Below, piece by piece: positions 49,492 through 58,656 of a DNA stretch of 64,000 bases (position 1 is the first letter of the stretch; each line of letters opens with the position of its first letter). This DNA is from Rubripirellula reticaptiva. GTDB taxonomy: Bacteria; Planctomycetota; Planctomycetia; Pirellulales; Pirellulaceae. A program made the translations under genes and the position numbers. The notes under the pieces were generated by a model. The model worked only from the letters and a program-made list of their open reading frames with translations, was not told the DNA's origin and ran no database searches. Location of the stretch: NCBI RefSeq assembly GCF_007860175.1, contig NZ_SJPX01000002.1, positions 62,001 to 126,000 of the forward strand. Direction: 5' to 3'.

Positions 49492-50628
49492 CTACTTTTT
49501 CAGTTTCACGATCGCATCGCGGACCGCCGCCTCGTCAATATCGCCCAGCAAATCGACCGCTCCGAGGCGCGTGGGCAGAATGAAACGCAGTTTCCCGTGC
49601 GCCACCTTTTTGTCTCGCATCATGACGGGCAACATGGCGTCCGGATCGGCATCGGCCCAAGTCGTCGGCAACCCACATGCCACGATCAGCTTGGTTTGGC
49701 GATCCAACAGCGTCGCGTCGCACATCCCTAGGTCGATCGCCAATTGAGCCGCCATTTGCATTCCAATCGCGACGGCTTCCCCGTGCAAAAACGTACCGTA
49801 ACCGGCCGTCGACTCGATTGCGTGGGCAAACGTATGCCCGTAATTCAAGATTGCCCGGCGGCCACTGGTTTCACGCTCGTCTTCGCCGACGACACTGGCC
49901 TTGGATTGGCAACTGCGCGCGATCGCGTGCCGCAGCGCTTTGGGATCGCGAGCGACCAAGTCGCTGGCGTGCGATTCGAGATAGTCAAAAAATTCAGCGT
50001 CATCGATCACGCCATACTTGATCACTTCGGCCAACCCGCTCAGATAGCTGCGGTCCGGCAAGGTGCTTAGCACGGACGTATCGACCAACACTAGCGATGG
50101 TTGCCAAAAGGCGCCAACCATGTTTTTAGCGGTCGGCAGGTTGATCCCAGTCTTGCCACCCACGCTGCTGTCGACCATCGCCAACAGAGTCGTGGGGACT
50201 TGGACAAAGCGAATCCCACGGGCATACGACGCGGCTACATAACCCGCCAAGTCACCAATCACGCCGCCGCCAACCGCCACGATGACACTGCGGCGATCGC
50301 CTCCTTCGGCCGAAACCCATTGCAGCAAACGTTCGAACTCCGCAATCGACTTACTGGTCTCGCCTGATGCGACGCTAGTTTGGCTGACTCGAATTGCTCC
50401 CGCAGTTCCCCGTTCCGCACTTTCCAATGCCGCCGCCAACGGGTTGGCCCACGATTGCTCGACTGCCTGATCGGCGATCACCAACACGTGAGTCACGTCA
50501 CCGAGTGACGCGATGATCGAGTCGGCAAAACCGCCAACGGCATCACTAGTGATCTCGATCCGATAGCTTCGGTCGGCCAGCGGAACATTGACGCACTCTG
50601 CTGCGGGCCCTTGCGACGACGTTACCAT
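49492..50628 (-). CDS. aroB: 3-dehydroquinate synthase
   Basis: The 378-residue enzyme makes 3-dehydroquinate from DAHP in the shikimate pathway with NAD and zinc. NAD-binding GGGVIGDLAGYVAASYARG, VPTTLLAMVDSSVGGKTGIN, LVDTSVLSTLPDRSYLSGLAEVIKYG and NYGHTFAHAIE (metal ligands) are all present. I chose the ATG at 50628; a longer in-frame ORF to 50790 would overlap the divergent gene. Length is normal. Confidence 0.96.
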   Translation of the reverse strand: MVTSSQGPAAECVNVPLADRSYRIEITSDAVGGFADSIIASLGDVTHVLVIADQAVEQSWANPLAAALESAERGTAGAIRVSQTSVASGETSKSIAEFERLLQWVSAEGGDRRSVIVAVGGGVIGDLAGYVAASYARGIRFVQVPTTLLAMVDSSVGGKTGINLPTAKNMVGAFWQPSLVLVDTSVLSTLPDRSYLSGLAEVIKYGVIDDAEFFDYLESHASDLVARDPKALRHAIARSCQSKASVVGEDERETSGRRAILNYGHTFAHAIESTAGYGTFLHGEAVAIGMQMAAQLAIDLGMCDATLLDRQTKLIVACGLPTTWADADPDAMLPVMMRDKKVAHGKLRFILPTRLGAVDLLGDIDEAAVRDAIVKLKK

Positions 50629-50744
50629 ACGTATATCCCAATCCTGGTAGTTAATCGCACTACGGCGATGACAGCTAAAACCACACTGCGGCGATAACAA
50701 AATGCTCAGTGGTAAATATTCGTTCTTCACCGACAACTTAATCC

Positions 50745-51398
50745 ATGACCGACCCATCGATCGATACCGCCGAAATGGCATCCGTTCCAATCGACGCGAC
50801 CAAACGGAATGACCCTCGAGCCAAAGTCACCGGCCGTGGGATCGGAATCGGTGTTCTAGTTGCGGTTTTTGCGGTGGTTGGGGCTTGGGGCAGCATCAAA
50901 GCTCGGAAAACACAGTTGGGCGAAACGACTCGGTTTTGGGGCCCGAAAACCATCATGGCGTTGCAGCTTGGCGAGCGGATCGAGATCCGTCCGCGAGGCA
51001 ACAGCGACTTCGAACCGGTTGATCTGACTTCGACGCCCGGACTTGGGCATCTTCGCCGAGCCCTTCTGGAGGAACGACACTTCGACTGGACCACGGAAAC
51101 GGCATCCCCTGTCCTCGAAATGTGCGTCAACGCCAGTGACATCGAAAACGAACAGGTTGTAAAAGACGGTCCTTTCGCGGGAAAAAACCTACCGACCTGT
51201 CTGCAAATTCGAATTACCGATCCGACGGGGAAACGTTTTGAACCGGTCGAAATCGACCTCTCTCTCGTTGGGGGGTGGGCAGGTCCGAGCGATGGGTCCA
51301 AACGTGTTCAAACGACCGAGTGGGTACGTCCAAAGCTCTACAACTGGTTCGCAACGATCATGAATGTCCAGCAAACGCGTTACGACCTGCGCGAATAG
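50745..51398 (+). CDS. Membrane-anchored hypothetical protein
   Basis: The 217-residue protein has one N-terminal membrane helix (GIGIGVLVAVFAVVGAWG) and then a soluble domain of about 150 residues with RFWGPKTIMALQLGERIEI and RIEL-type strands, LGHLRRALLEERHFDW and VRPKLYNWFATIM. The layout fits planctomycete proteins of unknown function; I do not recognise a family. It is divergent from aroB with a 116-base gap. Confidence 0.75.
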   Translation: MTDPSIDTAEMASVPIDATKRNDPRAKVTGRGIGIGVLVAVFAVVGAWGSIKARKTQLGETTRFWGPKTIMALQLGERIEIRPRGNSDFEPVDLTSTPGLGHLRRALLEERHFDWTTETASPVLEMCVNASDIENEQVVKDGPFAGKNLPTCLQIRITDPTGKRFEPVEIDLSLVGGWAGPSDGSKRVQTTEWVRPKLYNWFATIMNVQQTRYDLRE

Positions 51399-51603
51399 TT
51401 CGCCATTTCCGGTTGGTCTTTGGAGTATCTAGGTCAGTTTGTCGCGTTGATAGGACATCGGATGGCTGGTTCCGCCGTTTTCGGAGGGATCTATGGAATC
51501 CGAACAACGCGAATTGAGCGAACCCCGGTTAGAATAAGGATTGCTCGATACGTCGTGCAGCCTTCTCTTTCAACCAACGATTGCCGCGAGCCCTTTTTAT
51601 TCT

Positions 51604-53178
51604 ATGGCAACACAATCCAATCCAGACCCGACGTCGAATCCATCCGTCAGTATTCCAATTCCCGCAAGCGAATACGAAGAAACGGTGGACGAGGAGGCAG
51701 TGATTCCTGGTCGACGATTTGGGTTCTTGCGTGACGCTCCAGCTTGGCTGGTCAGCATGTTGCTGCACGTGCTGATCTTGTTGGCATTGGGGTTGATCAC
51801 GTTCACCGACCCGATCAAAGTCATCAATGTTTTGACGGCCAACAGCAACTCGGAAGAAGGCCCCGAAATCGAAGAGTTCACGATCGACGAAATCGAACCG
51901 GGGGAAGTAGCGGAAATGGAGGAGCCCTCCGATCCGATCGCAGAACTGACCGAACCGATGGAACTGGCTGAATCCGTCGATGTCGCGCCCATTGAAATGT
52001 CAGCAGTCGTGATGGACATGGGCGACTTGGCGGCCGAAATGGCACCGCCAACGATGAGCCTGCAATCGCTTACCACGATGACAAGCCAGCCGCTGAGCAG
52101 TCGATCCGAGGACATGAAGAAGAAACTGCTGCGCGACTACGGCGGCAATGAATCCAGTGAAGCCGCCGTGACCGAAGCCCTCAAATGGTTCTCACGTCAC
52201 CAAATGCCGAACGGTGGTTGGACGTTCGCACACAACTTCGTTTGCAACGGTGCCTGCGGTGATCCGGGCGATGAAAACCGTGCCAAAGCGGTATCGGCGG
52301 CGACGGCGATGGCGTTGCTGCCTTTTCTGGGCGCCGGACAAACTCATCTTCAAGGCGACTTCAAAGACGTCGTTGGCCGTGGTCTGCAGTTTCTGATCCA
52401 ATCAGGTAAGGCTGGTAAGGCCAATGGATTACCCGTGCTGGATTTGCGGACGGGCGGCGACATGTACTCACACGGGCTGGCTTCGATTGCGCTTTGCGAA
52501 GCTTATGCCATGACGGAAGACCCAATCCTGTTTGCGCCAGCGCAAGGCGCGATCAACTTCATCGTCGCGGCTCAGTGTCGCGACGGCGGTTGGCGTTACA
52601 AAGTCCAGGACCCACGCGGTGGTGACACCTCGGTCGCAGGCTGGCAGATCATGGCGCTTAAGAGCGGTTACATGGGGCACTTGTCTGTGCCGCCCATGAC
52701 GATCCAACAATCGGTGGGTTTCCTCAATCGTGTGCAATCCAATAACGGATCGTCTTACGGATACGACAAGCCAGTGACTAAATTTCGCCACGGTACCACC
52801 GCCATCGGTCTGCTGTGCCGAATGTACACCGGATGGGACAAGACTCACCCTGGCATCGTTGAAGGTGTCAAATTGCTGTCCAAAGCCGGCGTCAAGAAAA
52901 ACGATCTGTACTACAACTATTACGCAGCCCAAGTGCTGCGGCAATTTGGTGGGATCGAGTGGGAGAACTACAACATCGAACTGCGCGATTGGCTTGTTGC
53001 TGAACAGTCCCAAAAGTCAGGCGCGAAGGGCAGTTGGTTCATCAAAAGCTCGGTCCACGGCATGACCGAGGGTGGACGTTTGATGCAGACATCATTCGCC
53101 ACGATGATCTTGGAAGTTTATTACCGGCACATGCCTCTTTACGCCGATGCCGCGTCCGAAGACGACTTCCCACTGTAA
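51604..53178 (+). CDS. Prenyltransferase/squalene-oxidase-fold repeat protein with N-terminal membrane helix
   Basis: The 524-residue product starts at ATG 51604. An N-terminal helix (APAWLVSMLLHVLILLALGL) is followed by an acidic low-complexity region with many EPGEVAEMEEP/ELTEPMELAE repeats (about 75-160). The (alpha/alpha)6-barrel-type repeats follow: LKWFSRHQMPNGGWTFAHNF, VVGRGLQFLIQSGKAG, FIVAAQCRDGGWRYKVQDP and LLCRMYTGWDKTHPGIVEG. These repeats are the terpenoid-cyclase fold used by planctomycete secreted proteins of unknown function. It is not an enzyme of known substrate. The helix resembles a TonB-type anchor, so periplasmic location is likely. Confidence 0.82.
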   Translation: MATQSNPDPTSNPSVSIPIPASEYEETVDEEAVIPGRRFGFLRDAPAWLVSMLLHVLILLALGLITFTDPIKVINVLTANSNSEEGPEIEEFTIDEIEPGEVAEMEEPSDPIAELTEPMELAESVDVAPIEMSAVVMDMGDLAAEMAPPTMSLQSLTTMTSQPLSSRSEDMKKKLLRDYGGNESSEAAVTEALKWFSRHQMPNGGWTFAHNFVCNGACGDPGDENRAKAVSAATAMALLPFLGAGQTHLQGDFKDVVGRGLQFLIQSGKAGKANGLPVLDLRTGGDMYSHGLASIALCEAYAMTEDPILFAPAQGAINFIVAAQCRDGGWRYKVQDPRGGDTSVAGWQIMALKSGYMGHLSVPPMTIQQSVGFLNRVQSNNGSSYGYDKPVTKFRHGTTAIGLLCRMYTGWDKTHPGIVEGVKLLSKAGVKKNDLYYNYYAAQVLRQFGGIEWENYNIELRDWLVAEQSQKSGAKGSWFIKSSVHGMTEGGRLMQTSFATMILEVYYRHMPLYADAASEDDFPL

Positions 53179-53389
53179 GCATCGCGGGAAGATAGCCCAG
53201 GGTGTGTGATCTGCGCCGCGCCGATGAGCTTCGGAATCGAACGACGTTCGGCTAAATACACTCCTTAGCGAACGCCATGCAGAACATGCTTGGCGGAAAG
53301 CCCTTAACTTTAAGTGCTGCCACTAATGTTCGCGCGAATGCTGCTGTGACATTTGCCTCGTCAACACACCAGTTCTTGATGAATTGTCG

Positions 53390-54292
53390 CTAAACGTGCA
53401 ATCTGTCTCCGCATCGATAGCAGAAAGTTGCGTCGGAGCGTTGTCCCGAGACTTCGCAATGCGGACAAGGGGGTTCGTCAGGCGCATGAGTCTGTTGGAT
53501 GATCTCAGCGCTAACAAATGTCGATGGCACAATGATCAGACTATATCCAAGTAAAATCAACGCGGCCGATATGAATTTGCCGAGCGTCGTGTGAGGAACA
53601 ATGTCACCGTATCCGACAGTGGTCATCGTCACGATTGCCCAGTACATCGCTTGGGGAATTGACGTAAAACCATCAGCTCCTTCGACATGCTCAATGTGAT
53701 ACATCAGCGTGCCGCTTATCGTGACCGCGACGAGAACGACCGACAAGAAAACAACGATCTTGTTTCTCGCACGCCAAACCGCTGATGCCAACTCGTCTGC
53801 GTCGTCCATCATCCGCCACAGCTTCAGCACACGGAAAACACGCAGCAATCGAATTGCCCGCAGCGTCACGAACGACGCCGACGACGACGAACCTACTAAT
53901 GGGATGATGTAACTTGGCAAGAAGCTTAGTAGATCAATGATCCCCCAAAAACTGAATGCATACTTCAGTGGTCGCCGCACCGTCATCAATCGCATGATGT
54001 ACTCGGCTGTGAACAGAGCGGCCAATATCTGTTCAAAGAACTCAAATCGCGGCTTCCAAGCGACATACTCGGGCACCGTTTCGAGCGCCACCAGCGTGAT
54101 GCTGGCAAGAATCGCAATCAACAAGGCGATGTCAAACCAACGCCCGGCATGCGAGTCGGCCTCGAAGATGATGTCGTGCCATTCCTGACGCCAACCTGGC
54201 TCTGCCGGTCGCTGAACATCACGGCGAAGCCTGGCGCGACTAGGATTGCCTGCCCCCGTTTTATTGGAGCCAGAAGTGGAGGGATTGTTCAT
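53390..54292 (-). CDS. Voltage-gated potassium channel with C-terminal zinc ribbon
   Basis: The 300-residue protein has six membrane helices with S4-like charged helix LRAIRLLRVFRVLKLWRMM (Arg/Lys every third residue) and the potassium selectivity filter TVGYGD starting at Thr225, with the pore helix FTSIPQAMYWAIVTMT. The C-terminal tail carries two CxxC pairs (CPHC and CYRC), forming a likely zinc ribbon, unusual for Kv channels. Bacterial Kv channels of this plan are known; the zinc-ribbon tail may bind a regulator. It is transcribed away from nothing adjacent on the same strand. Confidence 0.9.
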   Translation of the reverse strand: MNNPSTSGSNKTGAGNPSRARLRRDVQRPAEPGWRQEWHDIIFEADSHAGRWFDIALLIAILASITLVALETVPEYVAWKPRFEFFEQILAALFTAEYIMRLMTVRRPLKYAFSFWGIIDLLSFLPSYIIPLVGSSSSASFVTLRAIRLLRVFRVLKLWRMMDDADELASAVWRARNKIVVFLSVVLVAVTISGTLMYHIEHVEGADGFTSIPQAMYWAIVTMTTVGYGDIVPHTTLGKFISAALILLGYSLIIVPSTFVSAEIIQQTHAPDEPPCPHCEVSGQRSDATFCYRCGDRLHV

Positions 54293-54326
54293 ATCGGAAA
54301 AATCAAAATCGGCGCGGATTCAAGAA

Positions 54327-56264
54327 CTAGAACTTCCAACGATACTCCATCCGCGTGCCATAGACGTCTTCCAAACCACGACGCCAACCATACATCATGT
54401 CAAATCGCAGCAGACTCCAATTCGAAATCGGAAACTGATACCGAGTTCCCGTGGCGAACTGGTCGTCCGGTACCGCAGCGTTTTTGTCACCGTGCGGGGT
54501 CAAATAACTGACTTCCAGCAGCAATTGACGATTCAAATCGTCGCCAATCAAATCGACCCCCAAACTGGCGCCCGCAGTATCACTGGCCGTCGGATCCAGT
54601 GTTGCGAACCCATTTAACCCATCCGTGTCAAAATTGATCCCGGTGTTTCGCAGGATGCCGCCCGATCCACCGGCGCGGGCAACCGATTGAGGGCGATCCC
54701 ATCCGACGAAAAAGTTCGCGTAAGGAACCACCGTCAGCGGTGCCGCGGTAATCCAACTGTTTTCAAATAGGAACAAAGCACCGTCGGCAGTCCGATCTTG
54801 CTTAGCCAAATCCTGCCCCGCATTAACGATCACTCGAATGCTATTGCTGATGCGATCAAAGTACCGCTTTGTAAAACTAGCGGTCACGTTGTGGTAGCTA
54901 CGTGCGTCGTTGTTTCGGTCACGAACGTAGGCGTACCCTGTTTCGATGTATCCGCCGTAAGCTTCGATAAACCATGCCGTGCCAAAGGCTTGTGCAGCGT
55001 GTTCATCACCGGCAAAGGCGGCACTGTTGAGTTGATCAAAGACGGCAAAGAAGGTCGCGTCGTAATTGGACCACTTCAAGTATCGGTTGTTACGGGAAGG
55101 CAACGCAAATGCTGCTCCCGTAACCGCGTCTTCCATCCAGATGCCGTTCTGGAATAACAAGGGCACTAATCCCAGGGTAACGGGCAACTCGAACGGGGAC
55201 GTTTGGCCTGTCGCACCGCCAATCATGGTCCCGATATCACCTTCGAAGAAAGCGGTGACTGGCGTAAAGTCGATCTCGTCACGAAACCGATAGTCTCCTG
55301 CTACTCGTTCGAATCGGGTGAACGCACCATTGTTGTCGATCGGACCGACGAATGAGTGGAACCGACTTGATTCGGTGATCTGCAAGTCCATGTCCAAATT
55401 CAATCGGTTAGCCCAATTGTCGGTCCGACCTGCGGCGTTTCGCCCTGAGGCGACGCCAGTACGGAAGTCGCCATACATGTAAAACTTGGGTCTCGCCAAA
55501 TTGGTTTCCCCAAACCAATTGCGACCGCGTGGCGTGATTCCATCGCCATAGAAAATACGCCCCCATTCAACCCACGGATGTTGAGTCGGCACGTCGTGCT
55601 TAGCATCGTAGACCCATTGCTCGCGATCACCGTCATGGATCAATGAGGACTGCACCACCGGTGTTGGTGAGAAGTCGTTATAGAAAGGTGATTCAACGCA
55701 AGCCGTGATTGGCAGACAATCAGATGCGACCATTCGCACCGGAGTATCCAAGTCAGACGACGATCCATCACTTGCGGAATCAGATCTCTCAGACCTTGAC
55801 TCGTCGGATACCAGATTCGCCCTTACCTTTGCCTCAAACCCTAGTAAATCGTACGCCGTTTCGGCCGGTTCAGTTTTTGCAGTCGCATTCGACGGCGTTA
55901 CTAATTCAGGAAAAACCAAAAACGAAAACCCATCGGAATCGAACTGTAATTCACGTTTAGGCGCCGTCGGATCAGTCGCCGGCATTCGAAACGGTTTCAC
56001 CGGCGTCTCGGTCAACACGACCACGCTGTCTGGTTCAACTGAAACCAACGGCATCCGAATCGGGCGCGGCTTTGTCAGTTCGTCGCCATGGACATCGGCC
56101 GCACCGCTGACGCCACCAAAAGTGATCGCAAACACTAGTGAAGCGATCGACAATGGGCGGCCTGAACCAGACGTCGCCAAACGCGAAACGAAGCGACGGC
56201 GACAATCAGATCGTGCGGCGAATTCGTTGATTGTAGGATGATTATTCACGGTTGGCGTTTTCAC
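54327..56264 (-). CDS. Large outer-membrane beta-barrel, downstream partner of the pentaheme cytochrome
   Basis: The 645-residue product starts at a GTG that overlaps the preceding cytochrome stop (GTGA) and has a signal-like N-terminus (IASLVFAITFGGVSGAADVHG). The first 150 residues are Pro/Ser/Asp-rich and periplasmic-looking. The rest alternates strands and turns (WVEWGRIFYGDGITPRG; KFYMYGDFRTGVASG; RLNLDMDLQITESSRFHSF; FIEAYGGYIETGYAYVRDRNN; VPYANFFVGWDR) and ends in RMEYRWKF with the terminal Phe. It could be a general porin or the barrel half of a porin-cytochrome conduit; the coupling to the cytochrome is the main reason for the second idea. Confidence 0.78.
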   Translation of the reverse strand: MKTPTVNNHPTINEFAARSDCRRRFVSRLATSGSGRPLSIASLVFAITFGGVSGAADVHGDELTKPRPIRMPLVSVEPDSVVVLTETPVKPFRMPATDPTAPKRELQFDSDGFSFLVFPELVTPSNATAKTEPAETAYDLLGFEAKVRANLVSDESRSERSDSASDGSSSDLDTPVRMVASDCLPITACVESPFYNDFSPTPVVQSSLIHDGDREQWVYDAKHDVPTQHPWVEWGRIFYGDGITPRGRNWFGETNLARPKFYMYGDFRTGVASGRNAAGRTDNWANRLNLDMDLQITESSRFHSFVGPIDNNGAFTRFERVAGDYRFRDEIDFTPVTAFFEGDIGTMIGGATGQTSPFELPVTLGLVPLLFQNGIWMEDAVTGAAFALPSRNNRYLKWSNYDATFFAVFDQLNSAAFAGDEHAAQAFGTAWFIEAYGGYIETGYAYVRDRNNDARSYHNVTASFTKRYFDRISNSIRVIVNAGQDLAKQDRTADGALFLFENSWITAAPLTVVPYANFFVGWDRPQSVARAGGSGGILRNTGINFDTDGLNGFATLDPTASDTAGASLGVDLIGDDLNRQLLLEVSYLTPHGDKNAAVPDDQFATGTRYQFPISNWSLLRFDMMYGWRRGLEDVYGTRMEYRWKF

Positions 56265-58174
56265 TTGACAATAAACGTGTGACTGCTGCTGCAAGTATCA
56301 ATCATGTTTTCATTCATGCGGCGAATCATGTCAGGCGTCGCACCAATCTGCCGCATGAAATACATGGGTTCGGTGCGATTCCGCATTCGAACGCTCAACC
56401 GATAAGCACCCCGTTTTTGCATCGCCGAAGCGGGGATATGGAACTTTGGTTCGCGATGTCCAAGCGGCGCGATCGAGTGCGCTTCCATTCGGATCAACGG
56501 TGGATGATTCAGCACGCTGACGGGCACCGCACCGGGACGCAGGAACACGAGTTGGTCAAGACTGAAGTTCAGCGGCAATGCGGCTTCGCGATCAGTGCCT
56601 CGAACGTTGTTGATCAGGAACTTGGTCTGCAGGTTGAACAGGTCTTTATCCCGTGGAATTCGGTGCTTTGCGACTTCCACGGAGTGCATATCGGCTAAGT
56701 CCGCATTGCGATCGAGATATCCGGTTTCCCACACGCGTTTTCCGTCCGGATCGATCAAGACTGCGTTGAGCCAAAGCTGTGGTTGTGCTCCGAGCGAGCC
56801 TGTTGGCATGTTGTGCCCCTCGCTGACGTTGCTAACTCGGTAGCTGATCGTCATCGGACGCCCGGCACGCGGATTGTCAAGAAAGCGAGGCCCTTGGACT
56901 TTCAATCCGGCTTCCATCGTCATTACCGCCGCGCCGCGTTTTTCCTGGATCTTCGCTAGGTTATCGTCAATGACTTTTCGGCCATCTCGGCGATCATCCA
57001 CGGTGTCCCAAGGTTTAGGAAACGTCTGTACTGCCGCGTAGTTGTTTTCAAATTCGTCGGTTCCCCATCCAGCTTCATAGTCGAAAAGCAGCCACTCGCG
57101 TGGTGAGTAAGCTTTAGCTTTGTGGTTGTGCGGGAAAATACCTGGGTGAGCGATTGAGTATCCAGGGCCCCACATGTTGTGATTGGATAGCTTGCGAGGT
57201 TCACCGTACGGCTTGTCACTTAGGATCGCGGCATGTCCATAGTCGTAACCCTCAGGTTTGCCAGGAACGGCTCCCATGTGACAGTCTTGGCAAGAGATAC
57301 CTTTGGCCGCCGCTGGCCCGTGACGATACTGCGAATGAACCACTTCCAAAGCGATGCCCGGATGGACCGCGACTTGGTGACAAGACGCGCACACATCACT
57401 ATTGGTCAGCGGTTCAAAGAAGTAACTTGATGCATGGATGTCTTGGCCGGGGCCGGTCTGTCCGGCGTGTGTTTTCAGCTTCAGGTCTTCTGCGTGGGAA
57501 ACCGCGTCTGCGAGTCCATGACCATGACTTCCGCCACCGACGGGCGCGTGGATGTCACCAGGTTCGATTCGTCGGTCACCGTTGCTGCTGCGCCAATAGT
57601 GTTCGCGAATACGATGGCACGCGATGCAGGTGACGCCTTCACGGACGACGGCTGGTGCTTCCAAAATGCTTGCGGCGCGAGAAACCTTTAATTGGGTTCC
57701 AACCGGCGAGTGACAGCGGACACAGAACGAGCCTATGGTTCCGCGGGTGTAGTCGATCATCGCCTGTTCGAAACGCTGAAACATGGGCGAAACGTTTGCA
57801 TACGCATGGCTACTCGATCGCCACTGATCGTATTGCCCAGGATGGCAGGCTCGGCAAGACTCGGCCGATGGATAGATGTCTTCCGTCCAAAGTCCTTCGT
57901 GCGGATCTTTCTTGGGGTCCGCTGCCTTCTTGATTGGTTCTTTAGCCCCCAGGCCAGCAAGCGGATCAGGGTCCGTCCCGGGTCCGCCACCCAAAGGGTC
58001 ATCACCACCCAGCAAATCATCGCCACCACCCAGCAAGTCGTCGCCGCCGAGCAGATCATCCGATCCGGGCGAGGCGAGCAAAAGATTGTCTTCCCCGATG
58101 GCAACCACTGGTGGAAAGCATGCCAATGCGAGGACTAGTATCGTCGCCAATCGAGTCATCATTCTAAATCGCAT
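56261..58174 (-). CDS. Pentaheme c-type cytochrome with Leu/Gly/Asp repeat linker
   Basis: The 637-residue product starts with a signal peptide (MTRLATILVLALACFPPVV). A repeat DDLLGG (five times in about 25 residues) and a Pro/Lys linker follow, then a cytochrome c554-type region. CxxCH motifs are CRACH, CVRCH, CIACH, CASCH and CQDCH, and the segment YPSAESCRACHPGQYDQWRSSSHA is typical of cytochrome c-552/554 families. The C-terminal half has no further hemes and reads as a beta-rich domain. GTGA overlap couples it to the barrel gene. The DDLLGG repeat might be a flexible spacer. Confidence 0.88.
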   Translation of the reverse strand: MRFRMMTRLATILVLALACFPPVVAIGEDNLLLASPGSDDLLGGDDLLGGGDDLLGGDDPLGGGPGTDPDPLAGLGAKEPIKKAADPKKDPHEGLWTEDIYPSAESCRACHPGQYDQWRSSSHAYANVSPMFQRFEQAMIDYTRGTIGSFCVRCHSPVGTQLKVSRAASILEAPAVVREGVTCIACHRIREHYWRSSNGDRRIEPGDIHAPVGGGSHGHGLADAVSHAEDLKLKTHAGQTGPGQDIHASSYFFEPLTNSDVCASCHQVAVHPGIALEVVHSQYRHGPAAAKGISCQDCHMGAVPGKPEGYDYGHAAILSDKPYGEPRKLSNHNMWGPGYSIAHPGIFPHNHKAKAYSPREWLLFDYEAGWGTDEFENNYAAVQTFPKPWDTVDDRRDGRKVIDDNLAKIQEKRGAAVMTMEAGLKVQGPRFLDNPRAGRPMTISYRVSNVSEGHNMPTGSLGAQPQLWLNAVLIDPDGKRVWETGYLDRNADLADMHSVEVAKHRIPRDKDLFNLQTKFLINNVRGTDREAALPLNFSLDQLVFLRPGAVPVSVLNHPPLIRMEAHSIAPLGHREPKFHIPASAMQKRGAYRLSVRMRNRTEPMYFMRQIGATPDMIRRMNENMIDTCSSSHTFIVK

Positions 58175-58449
58175 CAGGTCTTCTGTGGGCGAAAACAAGG
58201 AAACCGAAAGACGAAGGCCTTCCCTGTCCATCCATCGACACGTTGCTACCCGAGCGACAGGATCTAACCGTACACTTAGAACAGGCTTTGCAATCGGAAC
58301 TTCTTAACATTTGCAGTTTCACGACGATTTAGGTTTCGGCGAACAAACCGCAATGGACGAATCGACATGCTTTTGGCCGGCCATTGGTGCGGCGTATCGG
58401 AACGATGTCCCCCTGCCTTTGATGGCCGGTGCGACTATCATCTTCAGCT

Positions 58450-58656
58450 ATGAATAGCGATGAAGACTACGATGAAGACGAGTTCGACGAAGACGACACA
58501 GGCGATGACGACTTTGACTACGACGCCTTTGTCGAAGACAACTTCGAATCGAAACTCACCAATACGGAAACGAAGCCTCTATGGCGTCTCGTTGCCGTCG
58601 TGCTATTGATTGCCGTGGTTGGTGCCGCAGTGCTTCAAGTGATGGCGATGATTTGA
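58450..58656 (+). CDS. Small acidic single-helix membrane protein
   Basis: The 68-residue product has an Asp/Glu-rich cytosolic half (DEDYDEDEFDEDDTGDDDFD) and one C-terminal membrane helix (WRLVAVVLLIAVVGAAVLQV). The ATG at 58450 is preferred. It lies just upstream of birA, whose probable TTG start overlaps its stop (TTGA). Acidic tail-anchored proteins of this size are a repeated theme in planctomycetes; function unknown. Confidence 0.7.
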   Translation: MNSDEDYDEDEFDEDDTGDDDFDYDAFVEDNFESKLTNTETKPLWRLVAVVLLIAVVGAAVLQVMAMI

